DNA of 64,000 nt, from contig NZ_CP059139.1 in the NCBI RefSeq assembly GCF_014109765.1, positions 496,001-560,000 of the forward strand, in the 5' to 3' direction. The position numbers and the translations under genes were made by a program. Below the pieces are notes generated by a model that saw only the letters and a program-made list of their open reading frames with translations, was not told the DNA's origin and made no database searches. The stretch is from Pseudomonas berkeleyensis. GTDB lineage: Bacteria > Pseudomonadota > Gammaproteobacteria > Pseudomonadales > Pseudomonadaceae. Of this stretch, positions 51,260 to 61,041 are shown one piece after another. Positions within the stretch are counted from its first letter, which is position 1. Each line of letters opens with the position of its first letter.

Positions 51260-52495
51260 TCAGGCCAGCACCGTACGGGCGCGGCCCTGCTGCTTGGCCC
51301 GGTATAGCCGGATGTCGGCTTCGTGCAGGAGGCTTTCCAGATCTTCCGGTTCGCCCTGATACAGCCCCGCGCTGAACGACAAGGACGGCGCGCCCACGGC
51401 GTAGTGCAGGCCAGCGCATTGCCGACGTAGCTTGTCCAGTGCCTGCACCACCTGCTCCGCATCATGCAGTGTGAGCAGGGCGAATTCCTCGCCTCCGAGT
51501 CGGCCCAGCAGCATATCGGGGAAGGCCACGCTCATTGCCCGGGCGAACACCACCAGGGCGCTGTCGCCGCTGGCATGGCCGAAGCCATCGTTGATCTGCT
51601 TGAAGTGGTCGAGGTCGAGCATCGCCACGCATACTTCGCGGTGCTCGCGTTGTGCCTGCTGCAGCATCTGCAGCCCCTGTTCGTAGAAAGCGCGGCGGTT
51701 GTTCAGGCCGGTCAGGGCATCGAATTGTGCGGCTTTCTTCAGGGCGCGTAGCAGGTCGCGTCGTTCCAGCGTCGACATCACCCGGCAATTCAGTTCTTCG
51801 GGGCAGAATGGTTTGCGCAGGAAGTCATCGGCCCCGTGCTTGATGAACTGCGCGCTGAGCGAGCCCTTGGGGTCGGCCGACACGCCGATGATGATCAGGT
51901 CGCTCAGGCGCAGCTTCTGACGCAGCAGTTTGACCAGCTCGAAACCGCTGACACCGGGCATGGCGTGGTCGAGCACCAGCAGGTCGAGATCCGGATGCTC
52001 GCCCAGTTGGCGCAGGGTCTCCTTGCCGTCGCTGGCCTCGATGATCTGATAGTGGTGCGGTTCGAGGATATGGCGGATGTAGTGGCGCTGGGCGTCTGAG
52101 TCGTCGGCGATGAGAATCTTGATATGGCTGTTGTGGTCGAGCCGGTGCAGCAGGCGGAAGGCATACTCGTAGGAGTGCTGACTTTCCTTGAGCACGTAGT
52201 CGACCACACCTTTCATCAACAGCTCGTCGCGGCGTTGCTCGTTGTAGCTGCCGCTGAGCACGATGCAGGGAAGGTGATAGCGCATCACCAGGTCGACACT
52301 CTCGCCGTTGGGGGCGTCGGGTAGATGCAGGTCGACGATGGCGGCGAAGAACAGGGCGGCCGAGGTCTCCAGCATCACCTCCGCTTCGGCCAGCGAGGCA
52401 CAGAAGATCGGCTCGAGATCAGGTTCCTGACGGAACAGGTGTTCGAGAATCTTCAGTACCAAGGGGCTGTCTTCAATGACCAGAATATTGCGCAT
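51260..52495 (-). CDS. Double-receiver diguanylate cyclase (REC-REC-GGEEF)
   Basis: A 411-residue cytosolic response regulator. The first receiver (about 1-120) has NILVIEDSPLVLKIL and phosphoacceptor Asp in AIVDLHLPD; the second (about 125-245) has KILIADDSDAQRHY, Asp in LLVLDHAMPG and the KPF lysine. The GGDEF-class domain (about 250-411) has DALTGLNNRRAFYEQG, DLDHFKQINDGFGHASGD and GGEEF. The residues before GGEEF do not form RxxD, so no I-site is apparent. It is expected to make cyclic di-GMP upon phosphorylation by an unidentified kinase. Confidence 0.92.
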   Translation of the reverse strand: MRNILVIEDSPLVLKILEHLFRQEPDLEPIFCASLAEAEVMLETSAALFFAAIVDLHLPDAPNGESVDLVMRYHLPCIVLSGSYNEQRRDELLMKGVVDYVLKESQHSYEYAFRLLHRLDHNSHIKILIADDSDAQRHYIRHILEPHHYQIIEASDGKETLRQLGEHPDLDLLVLDHAMPGVSGFELVKLLRQKLRLSDLIIIGVSADPKGSLSAQFIKHGADDFLRKPFCPEELNCRVMSTLERRDLLRALKKAAQFDALTGLNNRRAFYEQGLQMLQQAQREHREVCVAMLDLDHFKQINDGFGHASGDSALVVFARAMSVAFPDMLLGRLGGEEFALLTLHDAEQVVQALDKLRRQCAGLHYAVGAPSLSFSAGLYQGEPEDLESLLHEADIRLYRAKQQGRARTVLA

Positions 52496-52642
52496 GGGTA
52501 ACTCCGGCCCAGGCCGTTTGATCCTTTATATCAGCCTAAGAGCCAGTTCGCGATCTTGCGAGCCAGAACGATGCAAAACCGCTAGCGACCCCGCAAAAAC
52601 AAGCGAACCGCGCCGACGCGCAGCAGATCGCCGAGCCGGTTC

Positions 52643-54019
52643 CTACAATAGACGCACGCGCAGAGTTCTACCCTTGATCTTGCCTTCGCTCAGGCGCTTC
52701 AGCGCCTGGCGAGCCACATCGCGGTGCACGGCAACGTAGGCCTGGTAATCGAACAGGGCGATCTTGCCGACCTGATCGCCCGGGATGCCGGCATCGCCGG
52801 TCAGGGCGCCGAGGATGTCACCAGGGCGCAGTTTCTCCTTGCGCCCGGCGCCGATGCACAGCGTGTGCATCGGCGGCAGCAGCGGTTCGCCAGTCGCCTT
52901 GGCCGCAGGCAGCGGATACCAGGCCAGTGCCTTGCCCTGAAGCGCTTCGATGGCTTGGGCGCGACCGGCTTCGGCGGGGGCCACCAGGCTCAGCGCCAGG
53001 CCTTTTTCACCGGCGCGACCACTGCGGCCGATGCGGTGGATATGCACCTCGGCATCACGCGACAGCTCGACGTTGATCACCATCTCCAGCCCGGCGATAT
53101 CCAGGCCGCGTGCGGCCACGTCGGTGGCCACCAGCACGCTAAGACTGCGGTTGGCGAACAGGGCGAGGATCTGATCGCGATCACGTTGCTCCAAATCGCC
53201 ATGCAGGGCAGCGGCGGAGATCTTCTCGGCTTCCAGCTGCGCGGCCAGTTCGTCGCACTGCTGGCGCGTGGCGCAGAAGGCGACCACCGGCTGTTTACGG
53301 AAATGCCGCAGCAGCGTGCTGACCGCTTCCATGCGCTGGCCCGGAGCGATTTCGTAGAAGCGTTGTTCGATCTGCCCGTCATCATGCTGCGCCTCGACCT
53401 CGGCCCGCTCGGGGCTGCGCAGGAAGCGCGCGGCGAGTTGTTCGATGCCGGCCGGGTAGGTGGCGGAGAACAGCAGGGTCTGCCGGCGCGCCGGGGTCTG
53501 TTCGATGATGTCGCTGATGCTGTCGACGAAGCCCATGTCGAGCATGCGATCCGCCTCGTCGAGCACCAGAGTATTGAGACCATCGACCTTCAACGTGCCC
53601 TTGCGCAGGTGTTCCTGCACGCGTCCAGGCGTGCCGACGATAACGTGCGCGCCGTGCTCCAGCGAGCCGATCTGCGGGCCGAAGGGCACGCCGCCGCACA
53701 GGGTGAGCACCTTGATGTTGTCGGCCGCGCGGGCCAGGCGGCGAATCTCTTTGGCTACCTGATCGGCCAGCTCGCGCGTCGGGCACAGCACCATGGCCTG
53801 GCAGCCGAAGTAGCGTGGGTTGAGCGGATGCAGCAGGCCGATGCCGAACGCTGCGGTCTTGCCGCTGCCGGTCTTGGCCTGGGCGATCACGTCGCGACCC
53901 TTGAGAATCAGCGGCAGGCTGGCGGCCTGGATGGGCGTCATCTCGGCATAGCCGATGGCGGCGAGGTTGGCCTGCATGGCGGCGGAAAGGGGCAGGCTGG
54001 CGAAGGCGGTAGCGGTCAC
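52643..54019 (-). CDS. dbpA: DbpA, DEAD-box rRNA helicase
   Basis: A 458-residue helicase for 50S ribosomal subunit assembly, specific for 23S rRNA hairpin 92. The core shows [74 protein letters not shown] and HRIGRSGRAG. The C-terminal roughly 75 residues are a DbpA RNA-binding domain (KLRPGDILGALTGDAGIPGDQVGKIALFDYQAYVAV region). Distinct from the RhlE helicase at 13980-15878. Confidence 0.95.
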   Translation of the reverse strand: MTATAFASLPLSAAMQANLAAIGYAEMTPIQAASLPLILKGRDVIAQAKTGSGKTAAFGIGLLHPLNPRYFGCQAMVLCPTRELADQVAKEIRRLARAADNIKVLTLCGGVPFGPQIGSLEHGAHVIVGTPGRVQEHLRKGTLKVDGLNTLVLDEADRMLDMGFVDSISDIIEQTPARRQTLLFSATYPAGIEQLAARFLRSPERAEVEAQHDDGQIEQRFYEIAPGQRMEAVSTLLRHFRKQPVVAFCATRQQCDELAAQLEAEKISAAALHGDLEQRDRDQILALFANRSLSVLVATDVAARGLDIAGLEMVINVELSRDAEVHIHRIGRSGRAGEKGLALSLVAPAEAGRAQAIEALQGKALAWYPLPAAKATGEPLLPPMHTLCIGAGRKEKLRPGDILGALTGDAGIPGDQVGKIALFDYQAYVAVHRDVARQALKRLSEGKIKGRTLRVRLL

Positions 54020-54068
54020 GGCAAGGACTCGGGGCTGGTGAAACAGGGCGGCAGTGTATCAGGCCGCG

Positions 54069-55490
54069 TCAGTCGTCGGTCGGAACCTCGATATTGCGGC
54101 CGCTACGGCCCGCTTTCGTGTCCAGTTGCAGGAAGATCGCCGCTGCCAGCATCGATAGCAGGCCGACGCACAGGTAGGTGGCCTGGAACGCTTGCAACAC
54201 ATGGTCACTGCCGCCAAGGTCGCGGCTGAAGCCGCTGAGCAGCGCCGCTGCCGAGGCGACGCCCAGGCCCATTGCCAGTTGCACCACCACCGACAGCAGG
54301 CTGTTGCCGCTGCTGGCGTCGCGGTTGTCCAGGTCGATCAGAGTTACCGTGTTCATCGCGGTGAACTGCAGCGAGTTGCAGGCGCCGATCAGGCTCAGCT
54401 GGATAATCAGCTGCAACGTCGAGGTCTCGGCATCGACCAGCGCCAGGCTGGCGATCAGGGCGCCAAGCAGCAGGGTGTTGCTGGTGAGGATGTTGCGGTA
54501 GCCGAGGCGCTCGATCAGCGGCTTGGCCAGGGGTTTGGCTGCCATGGCGGCCAGTGCCAGCGGGATCAGGCTCATGCCGGCCTGAGCCGGCGAATAGCCC
54601 ATCGCCAGTTGCAGCAGCAGTGGCGTGAGGAAGGGCAACGCGCCGCTGCCGAGACGCGCGAACAGGTTGCCGATGATGCCCACGGCGAAGCTACGGGTGT
54701 GGAACAGCGCTGGCGAGAACAACGGCTGTTCGATACGCCCGGCGCGCAGCCAGTAGGCGGCCAGGCAGGCCATGCCGCCGAGCAACAGCAGCACCACGCG
54801 CATGGTCGGCAGGTGCAGCTCGCCGAGTCCTTCCAGCGCCACGGTGATCAGCAACATGGCGGCGCCGAACAGCAGGAAACCCACGCTATCGAAGCGGCTA
54901 CGCTCCGGCCCGCGCAGATCCGGCATATACCGTCGCGCCGCCCAGCAACCGAGTAGCCCCACGGGCAGGTTGATCAGGAAGATCCAGTGCCAGCTGGCGA
55001 CTTCCACCAGCCAGCCGCCGAGGCTCGGCCCGATCAGCGGGCCGAGCAGGCCGGGCAGGGTGATGAAGCTCATGATCCGCACCAGCTCGGAGCGCGGATA
55101 GGCGCGCAGCACCACCAGGCGTCCGACCGGCATCATCAAAGCACCGCCGAGGCCCTGAATGACCCGCGCGCCGATCAGCATGCTGAGCGATTCCGATAGC
55201 GCGCACAGCAGCGAGCCGAGGCTGAACAGGGCGATGGCGCCGAAGAAGATGCGCCGGGTGCCGAAGCGGTCGGCGATCCAGCCCGAGGCCGGAATCAGCA
55301 ACGCCACGGTGAGCATGTAGGCGATCACCACCGACTGCATGCGCAGCGGGTCTTCGTTGAGATCGCCAGCCATGGCGGGCAGGGCGGTATTGAGGATGGT
55401 GCCGTCCAGCGTCTGCATGAAGAAGGCGATGGCGACTATCCATGGCAGCAGGCGGGCGGTACGTGGGTCGAGCGGTGCGGGGATGGTCAT
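54069..55490 (-). CDS. MdtD/EmrB-type MFS multidrug exporter
   Basis: A 473-residue major facilitator with 14 predicted membrane helices (DHA2 family). MQTLDGTILNTALPAMAGDL is the drug/proton antiporter motif D, GWIADRFGTRRIFFGAIALF motif A, and FITLPGLLGPLIGPSLGGWLVE motif C. It resembles E. coli MdtD, a proton-driven exporter with uncertain substrates. Start MTIPAPLD at ATG 55490; in-frame sequence upstream is not membrane-like. Confidence 0.88.
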   Translation of the reverse strand: MTIPAPLDPRTARLLPWIVAIAFFMQTLDGTILNTALPAMAGDLNEDPLRMQSVVIAYMLTVALLIPASGWIADRFGTRRIFFGAIALFSLGSLLCALSESLSMLIGARVIQGLGGALMMPVGRLVVLRAYPRSELVRIMSFITLPGLLGPLIGPSLGGWLVEVASWHWIFLINLPVGLLGCWAARRYMPDLRGPERSRFDSVGFLLFGAAMLLITVALEGLGELHLPTMRVVLLLLGGMACLAAYWLRAGRIEQPLFSPALFHTRSFAVGIIGNLFARLGSGALPFLTPLLLQLAMGYSPAQAGMSLIPLALAAMAAKPLAKPLIERLGYRNILTSNTLLLGALIASLALVDAETSTLQLIIQLSLIGACNSLQFTAMNTVTLIDLDNRDASSGNSLLSVVVQLAMGLGVASAAALLSGFSRDLGGSDHVLQAFQATYLCVGLLSMLAAAIFLQLDTKAGRSGRNIEVPTDD

Positions 55491-55621
55491 GCTGTTCTCG
55501 TGGTCTTCGCGCTTCACTCTAGGCTGCTGGTGCGGCTCGGGCAAATCCTCATGAGCCAGGACGGTAAGTGCTACGCTGGAGCTACTGGCATATCGCCCTG
55601 TTCTGGGCTAAGGACGGTTTC

Positions 55622-56641
55622 ATGCGCTGGTTACCTGTCTGGTTCTGCCTGTTCAGCCAGTCACTGCTGGCTGCCGAATGGTTTCCCTATCCGGTAGAAG
55701 CCGATGGCCGCATGCGGGATTACCGCCCTTTGCCTGTGGCCGACAAGCCCTGGCGCATCTGTGCGCTGTTGCCCCACGGCAAGGATCGTTACTGGTGGGG
55801 CGTGGCCTGGGGGCTGGATCAGGAAGCGAACCGGCTCGGCGTGCGCCTGGGCATCTATGAGGCCGGTGGCTACGAGCATGCAGCGGTGCAACTGGAGCAG
55901 TTCGACCATTGTGTGGCCGAGGGTGCCAATGCCTTCGTCGTGGCCAGCATCAACACCTATGACCTGTGCCACGCGGCAGAAGTGCAGACGAAGGCTGGTC
56001 GTCCGGTGATCGATCTGGTCAATCGCCTGGATTGCCCTGGCATCAGCGCCCATTCCCGGGTCGACTTCGCCGATATGGCACGCGCAACCCTCGAATATGT
56101 AGTGAAACGCAGCGCCGGTCGGCCGATTCAGGTCGGCTGGCTGCCTGGGCCGGCAGATGCCGGCTGGGTGCAGGATGCCGAACGCGGCCTGCGCGAAGCC
56201 ATGCCGGGTAGCGCGGTAACGCTGGCTCATGGTGGCTACGGCCCGGTCGATCGCAGCCGTCAGGCGCAACTGGTGCGGGAGCTGCTCAAGCAGCATCCGC
56301 AGCTCGATTACCTGATCGGCAATGCCGAGGCGGCGGCGTTCGCGGCGCAGTTGGTGCGTAATGTCGGTTCGCAGGCACAGGTGCTGTCGTTCTATGCCAC
56401 TGAACGGGTGCTGGAACAGATTCACGAAGGCCAGGTGCTGGCAGCGCCGACCGACTCGCCGGTGATTCAGGCGCGTGTCGCGCTGGATCTTGCCGTGCGT
56501 GCTCTACAGGGCGAGAAGGTTCCGCAGCTGATCAGCCCCAAGATCGAGATGCTCGATGTCGCCGCACTGGAGCGCTTTGACCTCGGGCGGCTGATGCCAC
56601 CCGAGGGGCACTGGATGATCCGTCAGGAATTACCCGACTAG
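55622..56641 (+). CDS. TorT-like periplasmic sugar/TMAO-type binding protein
   Basis: A 339-residue exported protein. A signal peptide (about 1-17, ending LLAA) is followed by a type 1 periplasmic binding fold: [58 protein letters not shown] and [14 protein letters not shown]. The opening and the [11 protein letters not shown] signature match TorT, the TMAO sensor partner of the TorS kinase. No torS, torR or tor reductase genes are in the window, so the role is uncertain. AAGGA precedes ATG 55622. Confidence 0.82.
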   Translation: MRWLPVWFCLFSQSLLAAEWFPYPVEADGRMRDYRPLPVADKPWRICALLPHGKDRYWWGVAWGLDQEANRLGVRLGIYEAGGYEHAAVQLEQFDHCVAEGANAFVVASINTYDLCHAAEVQTKAGRPVIDLVNRLDCPGISAHSRVDFADMARATLEYVVKRSAGRPIQVGWLPGPADAGWVQDAERGLREAMPGSAVTLAHGGYGPVDRSRQAQLVRELLKQHPQLDYLIGNAEAAAFAAQLVRNVGSQAQVLSFYATERVLEQIHEGQVLAAPTDSPVIQARVALDLAVRALQGEKVPQLISPKIEMLDVAALERFDLGRLMPPEGHWMIRQELPD

Positions 56642-58336
56642 CCTGTCGTCCTGGCTACGCAGCGGCACACCCCGTACGGGGCGGTCGCCCGCGACGAAGT
56701 ACGGCGCATTGCTGCGCGGCAATGGCTGACGCCCGCGGATTCGATCGGCGATCTTCTCGGCCATCATGATGGTGGTGGCGTTGAGGTTGCCGGTGATGAT
56801 CTCCGGCATGATCGACGCATCCACCACGCGCAAGCCCTGCACACCGTGCACGCGGCCTTGCCCATCGACCACCGCCATGTCGTCTTCGCCCATCTTGCAC
56901 GAGCAGGACGGGTGGAACGCCGTCTCCGCATGTTCGCGGATGAAGGTATCCAGCTCGGCGTCAGTCTGTACGTCGGCACCGGGACTGATCTCGCGGCCAC
57001 GGTAAGGGTCGAGTGCTGGCTGCGCCATGATCTCGCGAGTGAGACGAATACCGTCGCGGAACTCCTGCCAGTCCTGCTCATGACTCATGTAGTTGAAGAG
57101 GATGCTCGGGTGCTGGCGCGGATCCTTGGACTTGAGCTGGATGCGACCGCGACTGGGCGAGCGCATCGAGCCGACGTGAGCCTGGAAGCCGTGCTCGTTG
57201 ACCGCATTGCTGCCGTTGTAGTTGATCGCCACCGGCAGGAAATGGAACTGGATATTGGGCCAGGCGAATTCCGGGCGCGTACGGATGAAACCACCCGCCT
57301 CGAACTGGTTGCTGGCGCCGATGCCGTTGCCGGCGAACAGCCATTGCGCGCCGATACCCGGCTGGTTGAGCAGCTTGAGCGCCGGGTACAGCGACACCGG
57401 CTGGGTGCAGGCGTACTGCAGGTACATCTCCAGGTGATCCTGCAGGTTCTGGCCGACGCCAGGCAGTTCATGCACCAGCGGGATATCCAGCTCGCGCAGT
57501 AGCGCTGCCGGACCAACGCCGGAGCGCTGGAGAATCTGCGGCGAGGCGATGGCGCCGGCGCACAGCAGCACCTCGCGACGGGCGCGGGCTTCGGTGTCGT
57601 TGTTCGAGTTGCCGATCAGGTAGCTCACGCCACTGGCGCGTTTGCCGTCGAACAGAATGCGATCGGTGGTGGCGTGGGTGACGATGGTCAGGTTCGGCCG
57701 TGCCCGTGCCTGATCCAGATAACCGCGCGCGGTGCTGGCGCGACGCCCTTCCGGGGTCACGGTGCGATCCATCGGGCCGAAGCCTTCCTGCTGGTAGCCG
57801 TTGAGGTCATCGGTACGCGGGTAACCAGCCTGCACGCCGGCCTCGACCATGGCGTGGAACAGCGGATTGTTGCCGGCCTTGGGCGTGGTCACGCTCACCG
57901 GGCCGTCGCCGCCGTGGTAATCGTTGGGGCCGATGTCGCGGGTTTCCGCCTTGCGGAAATACGGCAGGCAGTCCAGATACGTCCAGTCCTCCAGGCCTTT
58001 GGCAGTGGCCCAGTTGTCGAAGTCCAGGGCGTTGCCGCGGATGTAGCACATGCCGTTGATCAGCGACGAGCCGCCCAGGCCCTTGCCGCGCCCGCATTCC
58101 ATGCGGCGGTTGTTCATGTACGGCTCGGGGTCGGTCTCGTAGGCCCAGTTGTAGCGTCGGCCCTGCAGCGGAAAGGCCAGGGCGGCGGGCATCTGGGTAC
58201 GGAAGTCGAGGCGGTAATCCGGACCGCCGGCTTCGAGCAGCAGCACGCTGACACCTTCGTCCTCGGTCAGACGGGTAGCCAGGACGTTACCGGCTGAACC
58301 AGCGCCGATGATGATGTAGTCGAATTCCTGGGGCAT
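56630..58336 (-). CDS. betA: BetA, choline dehydrogenase
   Basis: A 568-residue membrane-associated GMC flavoprotein oxidising choline to betaine aldehyde. [19 protein letters not shown] is the FAD-binding fold, [20 protein letters not shown] the GMC signature 1, [19 protein letters not shown] signature 2, and [18 protein letters not shown] and [18 protein letters not shown] bring catalytic and FAD residues. GGAGGA upstream of ATG 58336. The end overlaps the convergent TorT-like gene by 12 bp. betB lies upstream on the same strand. Confidence 0.97.
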   Translation of the reverse strand: MPQEFDYIIIGAGSAGNVLATRLTEDEGVSVLLLEAGGPDYRLDFRTQMPAALAFPLQGRRYNWAYETDPEPYMNNRRMECGRGKGLGGSSLINGMCYIRGNALDFDNWATAKGLEDWTYLDCLPYFRKAETRDIGPNDYHGGDGPVSVTTPKAGNNPLFHAMVEAGVQAGYPRTDDLNGYQQEGFGPMDRTVTPEGRRASTARGYLDQARARPNLTIVTHATTDRILFDGKRASGVSYLIGNSNNDTEARARREVLLCAGAIASPQILQRSGVGPAALLRELDIPLVHELPGVGQNLQDHLEMYLQYACTQPVSLYPALKLLNQPGIGAQWLFAGNGIGASNQFEAGGFIRTRPEFAWPNIQFHFLPVAINYNGSNAVNEHGFQAHVGSMRSPSRGRIQLKSKDPRQHPSILFNYMSHEQDWQEFRDGIRLTREIMAQPALDPYRGREISPGADVQTDAELDTFIREHAETAFHPSCSCKMGEDDMAVVDGQGRVHGVQGLRVVDASIMPEIITGNLNATTIMMAEKIADRIRGRQPLPRSNAPYFVAGDRPVRGVPLRSQDDRLVG

Positions 58337-58351
58337 GACATCCTCCTGCTG

Positions 58352-58410
58352 CCCGGACGCAGTCCGGGAAAACACGGTGACTGTTCCCGGATGGCATCCG
58401 GGCTACGGGA
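58352..58410. repeat. Palindromic pair CCCGGA...TCCGGG between betA and betB
   Basis: Two hairpins in tandem, CCCGGACGCAGTCCGGG and CCCGGATGGCATCCGGG, the second followed by CTACGGG. They resemble Pseudomonas REP-type units and lie just upstream of the betA ribosome site. Confidence 0.65.
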
Positions 58411-58419
58411 CGGCGGTTT

Positions 58420-58487
58420 TGCAGGAGCGGATTCATCCGCGATGTTTTTCGCGGCTAAAGCGGTGTGCCGCCTTGTCGCTCCTACAA
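58420..58487. repeat. AGGAGCGGATTCATCCGCG repeat element
   Basis: The segment opens TGCAGGAGCGGATTCATCCG and closes CGCTCCTACA, near-complementary ends, with an internal CGCGATG...CGCGG stem. This is the look of a REP-like element widely scattered in pseudomonads. Confidence 0.6.
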
Positions 58488-58501
58488 GCTTGGCGCGACG
58501 A

Positions 58502-59974
58502 TCAGAACACTGAGCTGTAGCCGCCGAGTTCGACCTGCACCGACTTGATGCGGGTGTAGTGGCCGAGGGTGACCAGACCGTTCTCGCGGCCGACACCGGA
58601 CTGCTTGTAGCCGCCCACCGGCATTTCGGCCGGCGATTCGCCCCAGGTATTGATCCAGCAGATGCCGGCTTCCAGCTTGTGGATCACCCGGTGCGCGCGG
58701 TTTAGGTCGCGGGTGACCACGCCTGCGGCCAGGCCGTAGTCGGTGTCGTTGGCGCGGCGGATCACTTCCTCTTCGCTGTCGTAGATGAGGATGCTCATCA
58801 CCGGGCCGAAGATTTCCTCGCGCACGATGGTCATGTCGTCGCGGCAATCGGTGAAAACGGTGGGGGCGACGTAGGCGCCCTTGGCGTACTCACCGTCGCT
58901 GACGCGCGCGCCGCCGACCAGCAGGCGTGCGCCTTCGCTGCGACCCTGCTCGATGTAGCCGAGCACGCTCTCCATGTGCGCGTAGCTGACCAGCGGGCCA
59001 AAGTTGGTGGCGTCATCCAGTGGGTCGCCGAGGCGGATGCGTTTGACCCGCTCCAGCACCTTGGCCTCGAAGCGCGCCTGCAGCATGCGTGGCACGAACA
59101 CGCGTGTGCCGTTGGTGCACACCTGGCCGGAGCTGTAGAAGTTGGCCATCACCGCGATGTCGGCGGCGCGATCCAGGTCGGCGTCCTCGAACACGATCAG
59201 CGGCGACTTGCCACCCAGCTCCATGGTCACTTCCTTGAGGCTGGAGCTGGAGGCGCTGGCCATCACCTTCTTGCCGGTGACGGTGCCGCCGGTGAAGGAC
59301 ACCTTCTCGATGCCCGGATGCTCGGTCAGCCACTGGCCAACCTCGCGACCACTCCCGGTGAGCACGTTGAATACGCCGTCAGGCAGGCCGGCCGCGGTGT
59401 AGATCTCGGCGAGTTTCAGCGCGCTCAGCGAGGTCACTTCGCTGGGTTTGAAGATCATCGCGTTGCCGGCGGCCAGGGCCGGTGCGGATTTCCACAGGGC
59501 GATCTGGATCGGGTAGTTCCAGGCGCCGATACCGGCCACCACGCCGAGTGGCTCGCGGCGGGTGTAGACGAAGGAGGTTTCGCGCAGCGGGATCTGCTCG
59601 CCCTCGATGGCCGGGATCAGGCCGGCGTAATACTCCAGCACGTCGGCGCCGGTGACGATGTCGACGTAGCGGGTTTCCGACAGTGGCTTACCGGTGTCGA
59701 GGGTCTCCAGTTCGGCCAGCTCATCGTTGCGCTCACGCAGGATGTCCACGGCCTTGCGCAGGATGCGCGAGCGCTGCATGGCGGTCATCGCCGCCCACAC
59801 CTTCTGCCCCTCGGTGGCGCTGGCCACGGCTTGCTCGACATCGGCCTGGCTGGCGCGCTGCACCTTGGCCAGCACCTCGCCGGTGGCCGGGTTGATGCTG
59901 TCGAAGGTTTCTCCACTGCTGGCGGCGACGTACTGGCCACCGATGTAGAGCTGTTGTTCGGCGAAACGGGGCAT
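58502..59974 (-). CDS. betB: BetB, betaine aldehyde dehydrogenase
   Basis: A 490-residue NAD(P)-dependent aldehyde dehydrogenase converting betaine aldehyde to glycine betaine, the osmoprotectant. Active-site elements are [20 protein letters not shown] with catalytic Glu and [17 protein letters not shown] with nucleophilic Cys; [22 protein letters not shown] forms the coenzyme region. AGAGGAC precedes ATG 59974. The preceding gap holds a BetI-like site. Confidence 0.97.
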   Translation of the reverse strand: MPRFAEQQLYIGGQYVAASSGETFDSINPATGEVLAKVQRASQADVEQAVASATEGQKVWAAMTAMQRSRILRKAVDILRERNDELAELETLDTGKPLSETRYVDIVTGADVLEYYAGLIPAIEGEQIPLRETSFVYTRREPLGVVAGIGAWNYPIQIALWKSAPALAAGNAMIFKPSEVTSLSALKLAEIYTAAGLPDGVFNVLTGSGREVGQWLTEHPGIEKVSFTGGTVTGKKVMASASSSSLKEVTMELGGKSPLIVFEDADLDRAADIAVMANFYSSGQVCTNGTRVFVPRMLQARFEAKVLERVKRIRLGDPLDDATNFGPLVSYAHMESVLGYIEQGRSEGARLLVGGARVSDGEYAKGAYVAPTVFTDCRDDMTIVREEIFGPVMSILIYDSEEEVIRRANDTDYGLAAGVVTRDLNRAHRVIHKLEAGICWINTWGESPAEMPVGGYKQSGVGRENGLVTLGHYTRIKSVQVELGGYSSVF

Positions 59975-60029
59975 GGGCTGTCCTCTGAACTCGGTCAATC
60001 TGCTTAGAGAACAGCCTATTTTATTTAAA

Positions 60030-60045
60030 TTGAACGATCAATCAA
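60030..60045. promoter_or_regulatory. Candidate BetI operator before betB
   Basis: TTGAACGATCAATCAA, sharing GATCAATCAA with the site before betI, in an AT-rich stretch immediately upstream of betB. Confidence 0.6.
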
Positions 60046-60100
60046 CAAAAACGACAGCGCGCAGTCAAACGCGACATGCACGTCAGAGGCATGAGTCTCC

Positions 60101-60121
60101 GTAGGGTGCGCCACGCGCACC
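60101..60121. repeat. TAGGGTGCGC repeat, left half of a split pair
   Basis: GTAGGGTGCGCCACGCGCACC, facing the right copy at 60329-60351 across the MITE-like element. Confidence 0.7.
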
Positions 60122-60131
60122 TAACGATCTA

Positions 60132-60301
60132 AGAACGTGTTCAAAGTCTGCTGCGCGTCGGCCATGCAGCGTTGAAATCAAGCTCAGAATGCTCATTTAC
60201 AGCTCGTTAAGTCGAACGCGACTCCGAGCGTTCTTCGCTCGATTCGCGGGGCCGCCATCGGTATTGCCTGACTCTAGCTCGCGAGACTTTGAGCAGGCTC
60301 T
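60132..60301. mobile_element. 170-bp MITE-like element between betB and betI
   Basis: An 18-bp terminal inverted repeat is visible: AGAACGTGTTCAAAGTCT at 60132-60149 and AGACTTTGAGCAGGCTCT at 60284-60301, which match at 15 of 18 positions when one is reversed. There is no coding capacity. The ends carry a CAAAGTCT core. No clear target duplication is recognisable. Confidence 0.6.
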
Positions 60302-60328
60302 AAATGATCAGAGAAAGGGGTTGTACGT

Positions 60329-60351
60329 GGTGCGCACAGCGCACCCTACGG
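60329..60351. repeat. TAGGGTGCGC repeat, right half, containing the betI stop codon
   Basis: GGTGCGCACAGCGCACCCTACGG. On the minus strand its TAG (60346-60348) is the stop codon of betI. Confidence 0.7.
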
Positions 60352-60936
60352 AGCCTTGGCCAACTGCAGGTCGAGGTAGTCATAGGCAATGCGGCGCGCC
60401 TGCTCGGTGTCGAATGCTTCGCCGGAGAGGGCGCCGCGCAGCCACAGGCCATCGATCAATGAGGCCATACCGCGAGCGGCGAAGCGTGCCTGGTCTTGCG
60501 GCAGCACGCGATGGAACTGGCCGCACAGGTTGGAGTAGAGGCGGTGGTCGTTGACCCGTTGCAGGCGGCGCAGGGCAGGCTGGTGCATGCTGCTGGCCCA
60601 GAACGCCAGCCAGGTCTTCATCGCCGGGCCACTGACCTGGCTGTCATCGAAGTTGCCATCGATCATCGCCTTCAGATGCGCGCGCGGGCTGTCCTCGCGT
60701 AGTGCCTGGCGGCGCTTGCCCACGGCCTCGCTGAGCGCCTGCATCAGGTGACGCATGGTGGCTTCGAGCAGGCCGTTCTTGTCGTTGAAATAGTGGCTGA
60801 TGATGCCGTTCGACACCCCTGCAAGGCGCGCGATATAGGCGATGCTGGCATCGGCCATGCCGACCTGGTCGACGGCTTCCAGGGTAGCGGCGATCAATTG
60901 CGAGCGACGGATGGGCTGCATGCCGACCTTGGGCAT
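60346..60936 (-). CDS. betI: BetI, TetR-type repressor of choline oxidation genes
   Basis: A 196-residue repressor with [25 protein letters not shown] and helix-turn-helix [21 protein letters not shown], the start that defines BetI. It represses the bet genes in the absence of choline. It lies upstream of betB but with 371 bp between them, occupied by repeats and a mobile element. The stop codon comes from a dispersed repeat. GGAG precedes ATG 60936; the next in-frame ATG upstream lacks such a site. Confidence 0.95.
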   Translation of the reverse strand: MPKVGMQPIRRSQLIAATLEAVDQVGMADASIAYIARLAGVSNGIISHYFNDKNGLLEATMRHLMQALSEAVGKRRQALREDSPRAHLKAMIDGNFDDSQVSGPAMKTWLAFWASSMHQPALRRLQRVNDHRLYSNLCGQFHRVLPQDQARFAARGMASLIDGLWLRGALSGEAFDTEQARRIAYDYLDLQLAKAP

Positions 60937-60980
60937 GGGGGTCTCCACGGGGAACGAGTGGGGCGCAGTCTAGGCGGATT

Positions 60981-61000
60981 TTGATCGATCGATCAATCAA
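60981..61000. promoter_or_regulatory. Candidate BetI operator before betI
   Basis: TTGATCGATCGATCAATCAA contains the perfect 16-bp palindrome TTGATCGATCGATCAA and lies 45 bp upstream of the betI start, fitting an autoregulatory site. Confidence 0.75.
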
Positions 61001-61041
61001 TGCCAGGGGATGGCATGCCGTTGTCGGCCCTGGCGTCGGCG

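Noticed and set aside
60189..60554. Reading frame running from the MITE-like element into betI
   Set aside because: It mixes mobile-element sequence and the antisense of betI, and has no ribosome site or recognisable motif.
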